From the NCBI GenBank assembly GCA_947458455.1, contig CANGYJ010000001.1, positions 248,001 to 312,000 on the forward strand: a DNA stretch of 64,000 nt, read 5' to 3'. Shown one piece after another: positions 49,260 through 57,162 of the stretch. Each line of letters begins with the position of its first letter. The first letter of the stretch is position 1. A model generated the notes under the pieces. That model worked only from the letters and a program-made list of their open reading frames with translations. It did no database searches and was not told the origin of the DNA. The position numbers and the translations under genes are program-made. This DNA is from Verrucomicrobiaceae bacterium. GTDB lineage: Bacteria > Verrucomicrobiota > Verrucomicrobiia > Verrucomicrobiales > Verrucomicrobiaceae.

Positions 49260-49378
49260 GCGGCGTCCGGTTTGCATGGCGGTGGAGCTTTGCGCAAGGG
49301 CAATCTGAGCCGGAGGGGCCATGCTCCTTGCAAAGAAGGGCAGGGGCCGCTTAGTTCGTGGCTCCCCGTTTTCCCGCT

Positions 49379-51571
49379 ATGGCCCAGGCAACTCCCGTCT
49401 CACTGAAACATCTCACCGTTCTCGGCAAAGAGCATCTCCCCACCGGCGGAGGCTTCATGGTTTTGCCCGCTCGGCTCGGCTACCCTGATCTCATGCGCCT
49501 GGAGGCGCTGCTGGGCGGGCGGGAGTTGGTCTATCTCATCGAGCAAGGCGCAGCGCATGACCCGGAGTTGAAGGCCCATTTGGAAAAAGAGAGTGTGCAG
49601 GCCATGGCCATCGTGCCGCATGCCACGGAGCCTGCGGCCTACCGCTCGGCGGTGCGTGAGGCGCTGAAAAGCGGCGCGGTGATCATTTACCTGCCTGCCA
49701 CGGCGGCGAGTGTCTGCGCCCCGATTACCACGGTGCCGGGAAACCGGCTGGAGTTTCTTCTCAAAGCCGATGTGCCGGTGCTGCCGATGCAGGTGATGCA
49801 GCGCCAGGAGGCGGCGATGCCGATTGAACGCCGTTATCGCGATGACGAGACGATTTTCGCCTTTGGCGCCCTGCTGCAAGGCGAGGACGTGAACCTTTCC
49901 ACCTATCAAGAGCGCATGCTGGAGCTCTCCGAGCAGGCTTTTGGTACCTGCGAGGGGCTGAACATGCATTTGGCCTACGCGGTGCTGCTGGGCTTGAAGA
50001 AGCATGGCACGGGCAATTACGTCGTCGATGGCAAGGACGAGAAAACGCTGCGCTACGACAAGATCCTCGGCGCGGCGCTGGCGCTTTCGCGAGTGGTGCG
50101 GCGTGAGACCACGAAGTCTCGCGTGGCCGTGATCCTGCCGCCGGGCATTGGCGGACTGATTAGCAATCTGGCGGTGCTCTTCGCGGGCAAGGTGCCGGTG
50201 AATTTGAACTTCACCGCCGGCCGCGCCGCCATCGACAGCGCCATTCGCCGTGGCGAGATCGACCGCTTTCTCACCGCAGACATCTTTGTGCGGAAGATGC
50301 AGAGCTTTCCCTGGCCGCCGAGCAAGCAGCTCATCCTCATCGAGCGCATCATGCCGAAGATGAAGGTCTCCATCGCTCTCTGGCTGGTGCTCAGCAAGCT
50401 GCTGCCTTCCGCGCTGCTCGCTCTGGTGGCTGGCATTCCTAAAAAAGGCGGACGCAGCGAAGCGACGCTGCTTTTCACCAGCGGCAGCTCCGGTGAGCCC
50501 AAGGGCGTGGCGCTCACGCATCGCAATCTGATGGCGAACGTGACGCAGTTCGGCAACCGCCTCGCGCTCGACCGCTCTGATAGCATCCTCGGCAGTTTGC
50601 CGCTGTTTCACAGCTTTGGCTGCACGGTCACGCTTTGGTATCCGATCATCTATGGTCTCCATCTGGTGACGTATCCCACGCCGCTGGAGGTGAAAAAACT
50701 GGCCGAGCTCATCGAGAAGCATCGCGTGAGTCTCCTCATTGCCACGCCCACTTTCCTGCGTGGCTACCTGCGCGGCGTGAACCGCGAGCAACTCGCCTCC
50801 ATCAAGCTGGTGGTCACCGGAGCTGAAAAACTGCCCGCGACCGTTTCGGAGGCTTTCGAGACCAAATTCGGCAAGCGAGTGCTCGAAGGCTACGGCCTTA
50901 CCGAAACCTCCCCGGTTTCCAACGTGAACCTGCCTGACCCCGCCCCCATCGGCGACGAGGAAAAAGGCTACGTCTGGCTGCCGAGCCATCGTCAGGGCAG
51001 TGTGGGCCAGCTTTTGCACGGCCTGGCGCTGCGCATCACGAATCCTGACAGCGGTGCGCGGCAGTCCTTGCATCAGAGCGGCATGATCTGGTTCAAAGGC
51101 CCGAACGTCTTTGATGGCTATCTGAACGATCCCAAGCGCACGGCGGATGTCATTCAAGATGGCTGGTTCCGCACCGGAGACATCGGCCGGCTCGATTTGG
51201 ATGGATTCCTCTACATCGAAGGCCGTCTCAGCCGCTTCTCCAAGATCGCGGGTGAAATGGTGCCGCATGAAACCGTCGAAGAAGCCATGGTGAAATGCAT
51301 GGGCCTGGAGAATGAGGCCAGCCGCAAGATCGCCATCGTCGGCGTGCCCGATGTGGATCGTGGCGAGGCGCTCATCCTGCTCACCGCACTGCCTGGCGGC
51401 CCCGAGCATCAGGAGATCCTCGACCTGCGCTACCGCCTCCTCGACAAGGGCGTGCCGCCCCTTTGGATTCCCAAGAAGATGATCCGCGTGGCCGAAATCC
51501 CCGTGCTCGCCTCCGGCAAGCTCGATGTGCAAGGCTGCGAAAAGATCGCCCGAGCGGCTGCTGGCGTTTGA
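49379..51571 (+). CDS. Acyl-[ACP] synthetase with degenerate PlsC-like N-terminus (Aas-like)
   Basis: A 730-residue protein (ATG at 49379) resembling Aas, which reacylates lysophospholipids with activated fatty acid. The C-terminal part is an AMP-binding adenylation domain: P-loop LLFTSGSSGEPKGVALTH, YGLTETSP, GWFRTGDIGRLDLDGFLYI and SRFSKIAGEMVP. The N-terminal 200 residues look like a PlsC acyltransferase, but the HX4D catalytic motif reads RLGYPD (residues 32-37): the His is replaced by Arg and the Asp is kept. No transmembrane transporter domain is fused. Either the acyltransferase half is inactive or it uses another chemistry. The adenylation half appears intact. Confidence 0.88.
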   Translation: MAQATPVSLKHLTVLGKEHLPTGGGFMVLPARLGYPDLMRLEALLGGRELVYLIEQGAAHDPELKAHLEKESVQAMAIVPHATEPAAYRSAVREALKSGAVIIYLPATAASVCAPITTVPGNRLEFLLKADVPVLPMQVMQRQEAAMPIERRYRDDETIFAFGALLQGEDVNLSTYQERMLELSEQAFGTCEGLNMHLAYAVLLGLKKHGTGNYVVDGKDEKTLRYDKILGAALALSRVVRRETTKSRVAVILPPGIGGLISNLAVLFAGKVPVNLNFTAGRAAIDSAIRRGEIDRFLTADIFVRKMQSFPWPPSKQLILIERIMPKMKVSIALWLVLSKLLPSALLALVAGIPKKGGRSEATLLFTSGSSGEPKGVALTHRNLMANVTQFGNRLALDRSDSILGSLPLFHSFGCTVTLWYPIIYGLHLVTYPTPLEVKKLAELIEKHRVSLLIATPTFLRGYLRGVNREQLASIKLVVTGAEKLPATVSEAFETKFGKRVLEGYGLTETSPVSNVNLPDPAPIGDEEKGYVWLPSHRQGSVGQLLHGLALRITNPDSGARQSLHQSGMIWFKGPNVFDGYLNDPKRTADVIQDGWFRTGDIGRLDLDGFLYIEGRLSRFSKIAGEMVPHETVEEAMVKCMGLENEASRKIAIVGVPDVDRGEALILLTALPGGPEHQEILDLRYRLLDKGVPPLWIPKKMIRVAEIPVLASGKLDVQGCEKIARAAAGV

Positions 51572-51663
51572 TTGGAGGTGCGGCTTCGGAGTCCTTGTCG
51601 GAAGCCATTCATCCCGCCAAACCGGCGCTTGTCTCGCTTATCCAGGCCGGATACTTTGACTTC

Positions 51664-51927
51664 ATGAGCGTCGCCACTCTTCAACAATTCGGCCAAGACC
51701 TGGCTTCATGGATGGCCCGCGTCCAGCGTGGCGGGAGCATCGTCATCACAAAGGCCGGACGTGTCGCGGCTCGACTTCTGCCGCCGGAGACAAACCTTGA
51801 AAAAAGTGCCGATGCAGTGCCCGTGCACTGGCCGGATTTCGCCGCACGCCGCCGTGCGGTGTTCGGAGATAAGGTCCTTCCAGCAGGCACCGCAGCGATG
51901 CTGGTGAATGAAGATCGCGGCGCATGA
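51664..51927 (+). CDS. Phd/YefM-type antitoxin-like protein
   Basis: An 87-residue protein starting at the ATG at 51664. The N-terminus MSVATLQQFGQDLASWMARV and GGSIVITKAGRVAARLLPP match the Phd/YefM fold (N-terminal DNA-binding antitoxin; R-V-A-A-R-L-L-P core). The tail HWPDFAARRRAVFGDKVLP is short for toxin binding. No PIN, Doc or RelE toxin is next to it. The downstream gene is another antitoxin (HigA) that starts 38 bp after the stop. It may be a solitary regulator or a relic. Confidence 0.74.
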   Translation: MSVATLQQFGQDLASWMARVQRGGSIVITKAGRVAARLLPPETNLEKSADAVPVHWPDFAARRRAVFGDKVLPAGTAAMLVNEDRGA

Positions 51928-51964
51928 AGTCGAAATCGACGATTACCATGAACCCTCTCACGCC

Positions 51965-52261
51965 ATGAAAAAACACGCCCCCATTCATCCCGGTGAAGTC
52001 CTCCGCGAGGATTTCATTCTGCCCCTTGGCCTGTCTGAATACCGCCTCGCCCATGACATCGGCGTTCCACCTCGTCGCATTAATGAAATCGTGAAGGGTA
52101 AACGCTCTATCACGGCGGACACCGCTTTGCGTCTCGCACGCTATTTTCAATGGCCTGCGGAAGTCTGGCTGAATCTGCAAGCCCACTATGATCGCCAAGT
52201 GACAGAAGACGAGATGCGCCCAGTTCTGGCACGCATCAAGCCTTGTGCGCTGGCTGCGTAA
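51965..52261 (+). CDS. higA: HigA-family antitoxin (XRE helix-turn-helix)
   Basis: A 98-residue protein (ATG at 51965; the frame is open from 51908, but the natural HigA start is KKHAPIHPGEVLREDFI). The helix-turn-helix lies in LSEYRLAHDIGVPPRRINEI with VKGKRSITADTALRLARYF, and the C-terminus EVWLNLQAHYDRQV is HigA-typical. In a standard module HigB lies just upstream; here the upstream gene is a Phd-type antitoxin and no RelE-like toxin fits between. It therefore looks like an orphan antitoxin or a regulator. Confidence 0.9.
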   Translation: MKKHAPIHPGEVLREDFILPLGLSEYRLAHDIGVPPRRINEIVKGKRSITADTALRLARYFQWPAEVWLNLQAHYDRQVTEDEMRPVLARIKPCALAA

Positions 52262-52263
52262 AC

Positions 52264-52291
52264 AAAAACCGTGTCAGCCGGTTTCCGGCTG
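52264..52291 (-). terminator. Probable intrinsic terminator of tRNA-Arg
   Basis: On the minus strand CAGCCGG-AAA-CCGGCTG is followed, after a 6-nt gap (ACACGG), by TTTTTGTTT. The stem begins within the tRNA CCA end and lies 3' of it, so it fits tRNA-Arg termination. Confidence 0.6.
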
Positions 52292-52364
52292 GTGCGCCCG
52301 CCAGGAATCGAACCTGGATATGCGGCTTCGGAGACCACCATTCTATCCGTTGAACTACGGGCGC
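52290..52364 (-). tRNA. tRNA-Arg (CCG anticodon)
   Basis: The minus strand folds as a cloverleaf: acceptor GCGCCCG with CGGGCGC, D-stem GTTC/GAAT, anticodon loop CTCCGAA giving anticodon CCG (codon CGG), T-arm CCAGG-TTCGATT-CCTGG, discriminator A. CCA is encoded (52290-52292). The body is 72 nt. Confidence 0.95.
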
Positions 52365-52413
52365 GTCGCGGAACCATGGATTCGCACGCGGCGGGAGTGG
52401 CGGCAAGTGGTTT

Positions 52414-53283
52414 TCAGTCGCGGTTCATCGCCAGCTCAAGAAGCAAGGTGGCGGCAGGTGATAGTCCGCCGCCTTTCTTCCACACTGCGGCGATCTGACG
52501 TTGAAGTCCCGGCTGTTTCAGCGGCACGGCACGGACGTTTTTGGGCAAAAGGTTGGCTGCAAGCTCGGGCACAATGGCGATGCCGACCCGCGCCGCGACG
52601 AGGGCGCGGATGGTTTCGAGTTCGCCGCTTTCACAGGCGATGTGCGGCTCAAATCCAGCCTTTCGGCAGGCTTCGAGAGCGGAATCCCGGGCGCGGCCTT
52701 TGTAGAAGATGAAGGACTCGCTCGCGAGCTGCTTGAGCGGGATTTCCTTTTCATCCGCGAGGGCATGAGAAGCCGCCACGAGGGCCACGAATGGCTCGGT
52801 GATGAGCACGCGGCTCTCGAAGGCGGCTTTGCTGGCGGGAAGCTGGAGGAAGCCGAGGTCGGCGTGGCCGGATTCCACGCTGATGGCGACGCGTTCGGAG
52901 CTGTCTTCGATGAGCTGGAGTTTCACGCCGGGATGTTTGCGGCCAAAAGCATGCAATAGCTCCGGTAGCAGGCCGGCGCACACGCTGGGGATGGCCGCGA
53001 CGATCAATTTTCCGCCACGCACCTGCGCCACATCGGTCACGGCAGCTCTCGCGGCTTCGGCCTGGGCGAGCAAGGCCTCCGCACGCGGCAGTAGGGCTTT
53101 TCCTGCGGCGGTGAGATGGGTTTCTTTTTTGCCGCGAATGAAGAGCGGCGTGCCGAGCTCGGCTTCGAGGTTCTTCATCTGCTGACTGAGCGCGGGCTGC
53201 GCCATGTGCAGGCGCTCCGCGGCGCGGGTGAAGTGCCGCTGGCGGGCGATTTCGATGAAGTAGCCGAGTTGGTAGAGTTCCAT
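52414..53283 (-). CDS. LysR-family transcriptional regulator
   Basis: A 289-residue regulator. The N-terminal winged helix contains MELYQLGYFIEIARQRHFTR-AAERLHMAQPALSQQMKNLE, standard for LysR proteins. The C-terminal periplasmic-binding-like effector domain runs from GGKLIVAAIPSVCAGLLPEL. The AERLHMAQPALSQQMKNLE pattern recalls the OxyR/CynR/CysB-like branch, but no effector residues decide it. No divergent target gene is adjacent: the upstream neighbour on the minus strand is the DUF1460 gene, and between them lies a strong 13-bp hairpin. Its own regulon is unknown. Confidence 0.93.
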   Translation of the reverse strand: MELYQLGYFIEIARQRHFTRAAERLHMAQPALSQQMKNLEAELGTPLFIRGKKETHLTAAGKALLPRAEALLAQAEAARAAVTDVAQVRGGKLIVAAIPSVCAGLLPELLHAFGRKHPGVKLQLIEDSSERVAISVESGHADLGFLQLPASKAAFESRVLITEPFVALVAASHALADEKEIPLKQLASESFIFYKGRARDSALEACRKAGFEPHIACESGELETIRALVAARVGIAIVPELAANLLPKNVRAVPLKQPGLQRQIAAVWKKGGGLSPAATLLLELAMNRD

Positions 53284-53341
53284 GGCGAACCGTTTCTACA
53301 TGCCTTGCGATATCATGACCATGAAGAAAACCCAAAGTGAG

Positions 53342-53383
53342 GCGGGCACTCCTGGCCGCCCCAGTGCGGGCAGGAGTGCCCGC
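53342..53383. repeat. 13-bp perfect stem-loop between DUF1460 and LysR genes
   Basis: GCGGGCACTCCTG (53342-53354) and CAGGAGTGCCCGC (53371-53383) are exact inverted copies with a 16-nt loop. It lies immediately 3' of the DUF1460 stop (53385) and 5' of the LysR start (53283). It may act as a terminator or RNA-stability stem. No T-run follows on the minus strand. It may also be a dispersed repeat. Confidence 0.55.
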
Positions 53384-53384
53384 A

Positions 53385-54257
53385 TCACACCGGTCTGGCC
53401 ACGACGATGCCCGCGTGCGATTTGATGCTGGCGAGGTAGTCGTGAACGGGTTTGTCGATGAGCACCTTTTTTGCGGTCAAAGAGGCGTGCATGAAGTGGC
53501 AGCGGCCGTCCGCCATCTGGAGGGCGAGGCCGACGTGCGAGCAGAAAACATGATCCCGATGGGTGACGATGCCGATGATGTCGCCGTTTTGCAGGCGTGG
53601 CTCGCAGGCGGCTACCTGGGCCTTCGGGATGTAGTCAAAGGGCATGCGTTCGAGGCGTTGCTCGATCTGGCTCAAGGCGGGCACGAGGGCTGGGTTGGCC
53701 TTCAGGTAGCGGTAGAGCCGTGGATTGAGGGACATCTCGTCGTTGGCGCGGCCTTGGAGGCGCACGACGGGGCCGATTTTGGAGGTGATGTAGCGCACAT
53801 GGCCGCGGGCGGCGTTGTCGGTGAACCATTCATCGAGGTAGTGAATGCGGTCGAGGTAGTTTCCATGGCACACGCCGCCGCGATAACGGGTGATCTCGAT
53901 CTCGCGGAGGAGATCGGAAGGTGTGTAAGCCGCTTTGGTCCTCGAAATCATGCGGGCGAGTCCGAGGGCGGTCTCGAAGAATGTCCAGCAATCGAGGCCG
54001 AGGAAGTTCACCGAGGGCGATTCGATGTGGTCATCGATCTCCAGCGTCCAGCCGACATATTTCGTGCCGAGCATGGCCTGGCCGAAAAGGGCCACACGCT
54101 GGCCCATCGGCTGCGCCCGCCAGTTTCCAGCGATGGCGAGGGCTACGAGGCGCTGAAAGCGATCCACGCCAAGGAAGCTGCGTTTTTGCGGCAGATGCTC
54201 GGCGGCGCTGGCGAGCGAGGTGGCGAGGAGGGAGTGGAGCCAGTGGCGACGCTTCAT
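53385..54257 (-). CDS. DUF1460 family amidase-like protein
   Basis: A 290-residue protein from the ATG at 54257 (MKRRHWLHSLLATSLASA, a signal-like start). The ATG at 54272 would overlap the upstream stop by 4 nt and is possible. DUF1460 belongs to the NlpC/P60-like thiol hydrolase group. The Cys nucleophile is probably in SVNFLGLDCWTFFETALGLA, and a His in DHVFCSHVGLALQ. Landmarks GTKYVGWTLE and CHGNYLDRIHYLDEWFTDN are strongly conserved in the family. It would act on murein-like substrates in the periplasm. It follows the TPM gene on the same strand. Confidence 0.88.
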   Translation of the reverse strand: MKRRHWLHSLLATSLASAAEHLPQKRSFLGVDRFQRLVALAIAGNWRAQPMGQRVALFGQAMLGTKYVGWTLEIDDHIESPSVNFLGLDCWTFFETALGLARMISRTKAAYTPSDLLREIEITRYRGGVCHGNYLDRIHYLDEWFTDNAARGHVRYITSKIGPVVRLQGRANDEMSLNPRLYRYLKANPALVPALSQIEQRLERMPFDYIPKAQVAACEPRLQNGDIIGIVTHRDHVFCSHVGLALQMADGRCHFMHASLTAKKVLIDKPVHDYLASIKSHAGIVVARPV

Positions 54258-54268
54258 GAGGCAGAGGA

Positions 54269-54853
54269 TCAAAAACTGCCGTCAGCCTCATCCGCACTCG
54301 TTTTGAGGCCAAAGAGACGCGGAATCTGGAGGTGGACCTTGGTGAGCTGGGCATCGAGTTCGTTCCAAAAGGCCGTGATACCTGCGGCGAGGCCGTTTTG
54401 GGCGCTGGTCTGCGCATAGACATTGAGGCAGATTTGAAGCTGTGCCTCGGGCAGGAAGGGTTCGAGGCCGTAGCCAGCCATCGCGGCGGCGCGGTGACCT
54501 GCGGTGTCGATGCAGAAGAGCACGAGACGGTTTGCCCCGCCGCTTTCGGAGGCGCTGGAGAGCAGTCCACGGTTGAAGAGCCAGAAGGCATACACGCCCA
54601 GTGGGATCTGCGGCGGCACGGCGGCGAGAACGACGGCCAGATCGACCTGAGGAAAGCGATTCAGGAGGCGCTGAGAGGCACGTTCGAGCCTCCGCTTTTC
54701 GGAAGCGGAGAGCACCTGGGCGAGATCGGTAATCGGTTTCGTCATCGTCGGAGCGATGCCGAAGTGTCGATCTGCCGCCTCCAGCGTGAAGGCGCAGTGG
54801 CGGCACACGGCGTCATTTTCGATCACGGGATTTTGGCAGGCAGGACAGCGCAC
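54269..54853 (-). CDS. TPM-domain protein with N-terminal zinc ribbon
   Basis: A 194-residue protein if a GTG at 54853 is the start (giving MRCPACQNPVIENDAVCRHC); an ATG at 54925 would overlap the chagasin-like gene by 20 bp. The first 20 residues form a C-x2-C...C-x2-C zinc ribbon. The rest is a TPM-type domain (DLAQVLSASEKRRLERASQR, VDLAVVLAAVPP, NRLVLFCIDTAGHRAAAMAGYGLEPFLP). Unlike membrane-anchored TPM proteins there is no signal peptide or C-terminal transmembrane helix. The role is unknown; the family is linked to photosystem repair or phosphatase activity in other organisms. Confidence 0.78.
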   Translation of the reverse strand: MRCPACQNPVIENDAVCRHCAFTLEAADRHFGIAPTMTKPITDLAQVLSASEKRRLERASQRLLNRFPQVDLAVVLAAVPPQIPLGVYAFWLFNRGLLSSASESGGANRLVLFCIDTAGHRAAAMAGYGLEPFLPEAQLQICLNVYAQTSAQNGLAAGITAFWNELDAQLTKVHLQIPRLFGLKTSADEADGSF

Positions 54854-54905
54854 GGCGCATCGTAGAGCCGCGATGGCGGGCTGCCAAATGAAAGGAGGAG
54901 GTGCT

Positions 54906-55349
54906 TCACTCCTCCTTCGGCGCATCCTTCGTCACGACAAAGCGGATGCTGAGCTTCTGATCGGTCTCCTGCGGTTCCTCCCAGCCGCGACGGTAGATCA
55001 GGTCGAGCGCCGTTTTCCCTTCGGCTACCGCGAGGAACTTCCAATGCTCCACACCGCCTGCGCCGACGACCAGGTGCGTCTGCCCGGATTCGGAGGGGCC
55101 TTGGTAGGCGTGGTGCGTCTGCTTCACGATCTTGCCGTCCGGCAGTTGCAGGCTGTTCCAAGAGTAGCCGGTGGTGGGGTTCGATTCGAGATGGAGGTCC
55201 ACCGTCTCGCCGATGATGAGGTTGACGGTCTTGTCGTGATCGGCGGCGGTAAGCAAGGGCTGCGGCGGACGCGGTTTGGGCGGCTCGGGGGCGACGCAGG
55301 AGGGCAGCAGGCAGGTGGCGGCGAGAATGAGAGCGGCAGTCAGCTTCAT
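54906..55349 (-). CDS. Chagasin-like (I42) protease-inhibitor lipoprotein
   Basis: A 147-residue predicted lipoprotein (ATG at 55349; lipobox LPSC in AATCLLPSCVAPE), giving an outer-membrane or periplasmic anchor. A Pro-rich linker precedes the chagasin fold. The three inhibitory loops are visible: NPTTGYSW, VGAGGVEHW (GxGG-like) and YRRGWEE (R-x-W-like). Family members block papain-like cysteine peptidases, so it could protect the cell or regulate its own peptidases. It starts 25 nt downstream of the tRNA-Gln CCA end, so both could share a transcript. Confidence 0.88.
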   Translation of the reverse strand: MKLTAALILAATCLLPSCVAPEPPKPRPPQPLLTAADHDKTVNLIIGETVDLHLESNPTTGYSWNSLQLPDGKIVKQTHHAYQGPSESGQTHLVVGAGGVEHWKFLAVAEGKTALDLIYRRGWEEPQETDQKLSIRFVVTKDAPKEE

Positions 55350-55374
55350 GGCGAGAATTGTGCTTCGCCAAAGG

Positions 55375-55448
55375 TGGTTACCCCGCAAGGATTCGAACCT
55401 TGAACGAGAGAATCAAAATCTCCTGTGTTACCATTACACCACGGGGTA
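55375..55448 (-). tRNA. tRNA-Gln (TTG anticodon)
   Basis: Minus-strand cloverleaf: acceptor TACCCCG/CGGGGTA, anticodon stem-loop GGAGA-TTTTGAT-TCTCT with anticodon TTG, T-arm CAAGG-TTCGAAT-CCTTG, discriminator A, and CCA encoded at 55375-55377. The first pair is U-A, as often in glutamine tRNAs. Confidence 0.95.
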
Positions 55449-55533
55449 GTGGCTGTGCCGGCTCGATAGTAGTGCGATGATGCCACCGCGCAAGGAGCGA
55501 GTGCGATTTGCCATGTCGTCCGGCTCAAAAAAA

Positions 55534-56610
55534 TCAGCGCTGCACCTTGGCATCGCCGCCGGAGGCCAGCTTTTCCACTTCGGGCAGCGTGGCCATGCTG
55601 GTGTCTCCGGGCGTGGTCATGGCGAGTGCCCCATGCGCCGCACCGAGATCGACGGCCTTTTGCGGGTCGTTGGCGACCAGCAGACCATGCACGAGGCCGG
55701 CGACGAAGCTATCACCCGCGCCGATGCGGTCGAGGATGTCAAAGCGCGGGTAGTTGCGGCTGCGGAAGTAACTGCCGCGATGCCAGCAGAGAGAGCCCCA
55801 ATCATTCACGGAGGCGGTGTGAACGCGGCGCAGCGTGGCGGCGATGGTGCTCAGATTTGGAAACTCGGCCACGAGCCGCTCGATCTGCGGACGCAGCGCG
55901 GCATCCTCGGCGGCGAAGATGTCATCGGTGCCCGCTTTGACCGCACCAGCCGTCGGCGGCTCGTCGCTGAGCACACCGATCATCACATCAATGAAGGGCG
56001 CGAGGCGGCGATTCAGTGCCTGAGCGGCGGGGAAGCCGCCACGCTCCTGCCAGAGCGAGGGGCGGTAGTTCAGATCATAGGAAACGGTCACGCCGTGGCG
56101 CTTTGCGGCCTCGCAGGCTTCGATGGTGACCTGTGCGGCGCTTTCACTGAGACCGGCGAAGATGCCGCCGGTGTGCAGCCAGCGGCAGCCGAGCGTGCCG
56201 AAGAGGTGATCGAAATCGAAATCGCCCGGTTTGATCTGCGAGGCGGCGCTGTGACCGCGATCGACGCTGCCTTTGGCTCCGCGAACGCCGAAGCCGCGCT
56301 CGGTGAAGTTGATCGGATTGCGCACGCGTTTGCCCATGCCGTCGTAAGGCACCCATTTGACCAGCGAGGCATCGACGCCGCCCTGGAGGATGAGATCTTC
56401 GATCAGGCGACCGATCTCATTGTCGGCAAAGGCGGTCAGGATGCCAGTGCGCTGGCCAAAGCAACGGCGCAGGCCGCGAGCCACGTTGTATTCGCCACCG
56501 CCCTCCCAGGTGGTGAACTGGCGGGAGGTGCGCACGCGTCCCTCGCCGGGATCGAGGCGCAGGAGGACTTCACCGAGGGAGAGCAGGTCGTAGGCAGGCT
56601 GGCTGGACAT
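55534..56610 (-). CDS. PfkB-family sugar kinase (KDG kinase-like)
   Basis: A 358-residue ribokinase-fold enzyme that would phosphorylate a sugar or sugar acid. The N-terminus YDLLSLGEVLLRLDPGEGRV and TWEGGGEYNVARGLRRCFG is characteristic of 2-keto-3-deoxygluconate-kinase-like PfkB members. The C-terminal motif IDRIGAGDSFVAGLVHG carries the catalytic Asp in GAGDSF. The segment VSYDLNYRPSLW is typical. No KDPG aldolase or other pathway gene is adjacent, so the substrate is inferred only from motif similarity. It is divergent from the cytochrome lipoprotein at 56703. Confidence 0.9.
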   Translation of the reverse strand: MSSQPAYDLLSLGEVLLRLDPGEGRVRTSRQFTTWEGGGEYNVARGLRRCFGQRTGILTAFADNEIGRLIEDLILQGGVDASLVKWVPYDGMGKRVRNPINFTERGFGVRGAKGSVDRGHSAASQIKPGDFDFDHLFGTLGCRWLHTGGIFAGLSESAAQVTIEACEAAKRHGVTVSYDLNYRPSLWQERGGFPAAQALNRRLAPFIDVMIGVLSDEPPTAGAVKAGTDDIFAAEDAALRPQIERLVAEFPNLSTIAATLRRVHTASVNDWGSLCWHRGSYFRSRNYPRFDILDRIGAGDSFVAGLVHGLLVANDPQKAVDLGAAHGALAMTTPGDTSMATLPEVEKLASGGDAKVQR

Positions 56611-56702
56611 GGGGCGGGAGCTATGAAGCCGGGAGCGCCCTCGTGCAAATGCCGCATCACGCCGATTGCATGCCCATGCTGCCCGCGTTTATAAACGGAA
56701 CC

Positions 56703-57149
56703 ATGAAACGTCTCGCCTTTGCCCTGCTGCTCGCCTCCTGCACCGCGCCCGTGGATTCAGAAACCAAGCCGATCGGTGAAAACGTGCTCTCCAAAGAGCA
56801 GATCCACGCGGCGAAGCACGGCCCGGTGGACTTCATCACGCAGGTGAAGCCCGTTTTGGAGGCGAAATGCGTCATGTGCCACAATCGTCAGGCCCTGCCC
56901 GGCCACATGAGCCTCGTAAACCGCAGCGAGGCCATGCGCTCCGGTGCTCTCGGCACCTTCATCGTGCCCGGCAGCCCGGAGAACAGCCTGCTCGTGTCCC
57001 ACACCCACAGCGCTCATTCCAAAATGAGCGTCATGCCCGCCGTGGGCGAACGCCTCACGGATGACGAGTATGCGATCCTCAAAGAATGGGTCAAAGAAGG
57101 TGCCCGCTGGCCCGCCGGGACGGCCGGAACGCTGAAGGTGCTCCGCTGA
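56703..57149 (+). CDS. Small c-type cytochrome lipoprotein
   Basis: A 148-residue predicted lipoprotein (lipobox LASC in FALLLASCTAP; ATG at 56703). A single heme c site is in LEAKCVMCHNRQALPGHMSL, and Met distal ligands are possible in HSKMSVMPAVGERL. The fold looks like the planctomycete cytochrome c (PSD1 type) domain as a stand-alone unit, compare PGSPENSLLV with PGDPKNSLL of the large PSD1 protein. It could pass electrons to an envelope oxidase or accept them from a dehydrogenase. It starts 92 bp from the PfkB gene and lies 13 bp before the Rpn-type nuclease gene. Confidence 0.86.
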   Translation: MKRLAFALLLASCTAPVDSETKPIGENVLSKEQIHAAKHGPVDFITQVKPVLEAKCVMCHNRQALPGHMSLVNRSEAMRSGALGTFIVPGSPENSLLVSHTHSAHSKMSVMPAVGERLTDDEYAILKEWVKEGARWPAGTAGTLKVLR

Positions 57150-57162
57150 TGAGGATCACGCC

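Noticed and set aside
49400-51532. A 710-residue open frame antisense to the Aas-like gene
   Set aside because: Same reason. The plus-strand adenylation domain is unambiguous.
55534-56610. 2-Keto-3-deoxygluconate kinase as a firm call
   Set aside because: The motif similarity is clear, but no adjacent pathway gene supports this substrate, so only the PfkB family was assigned.
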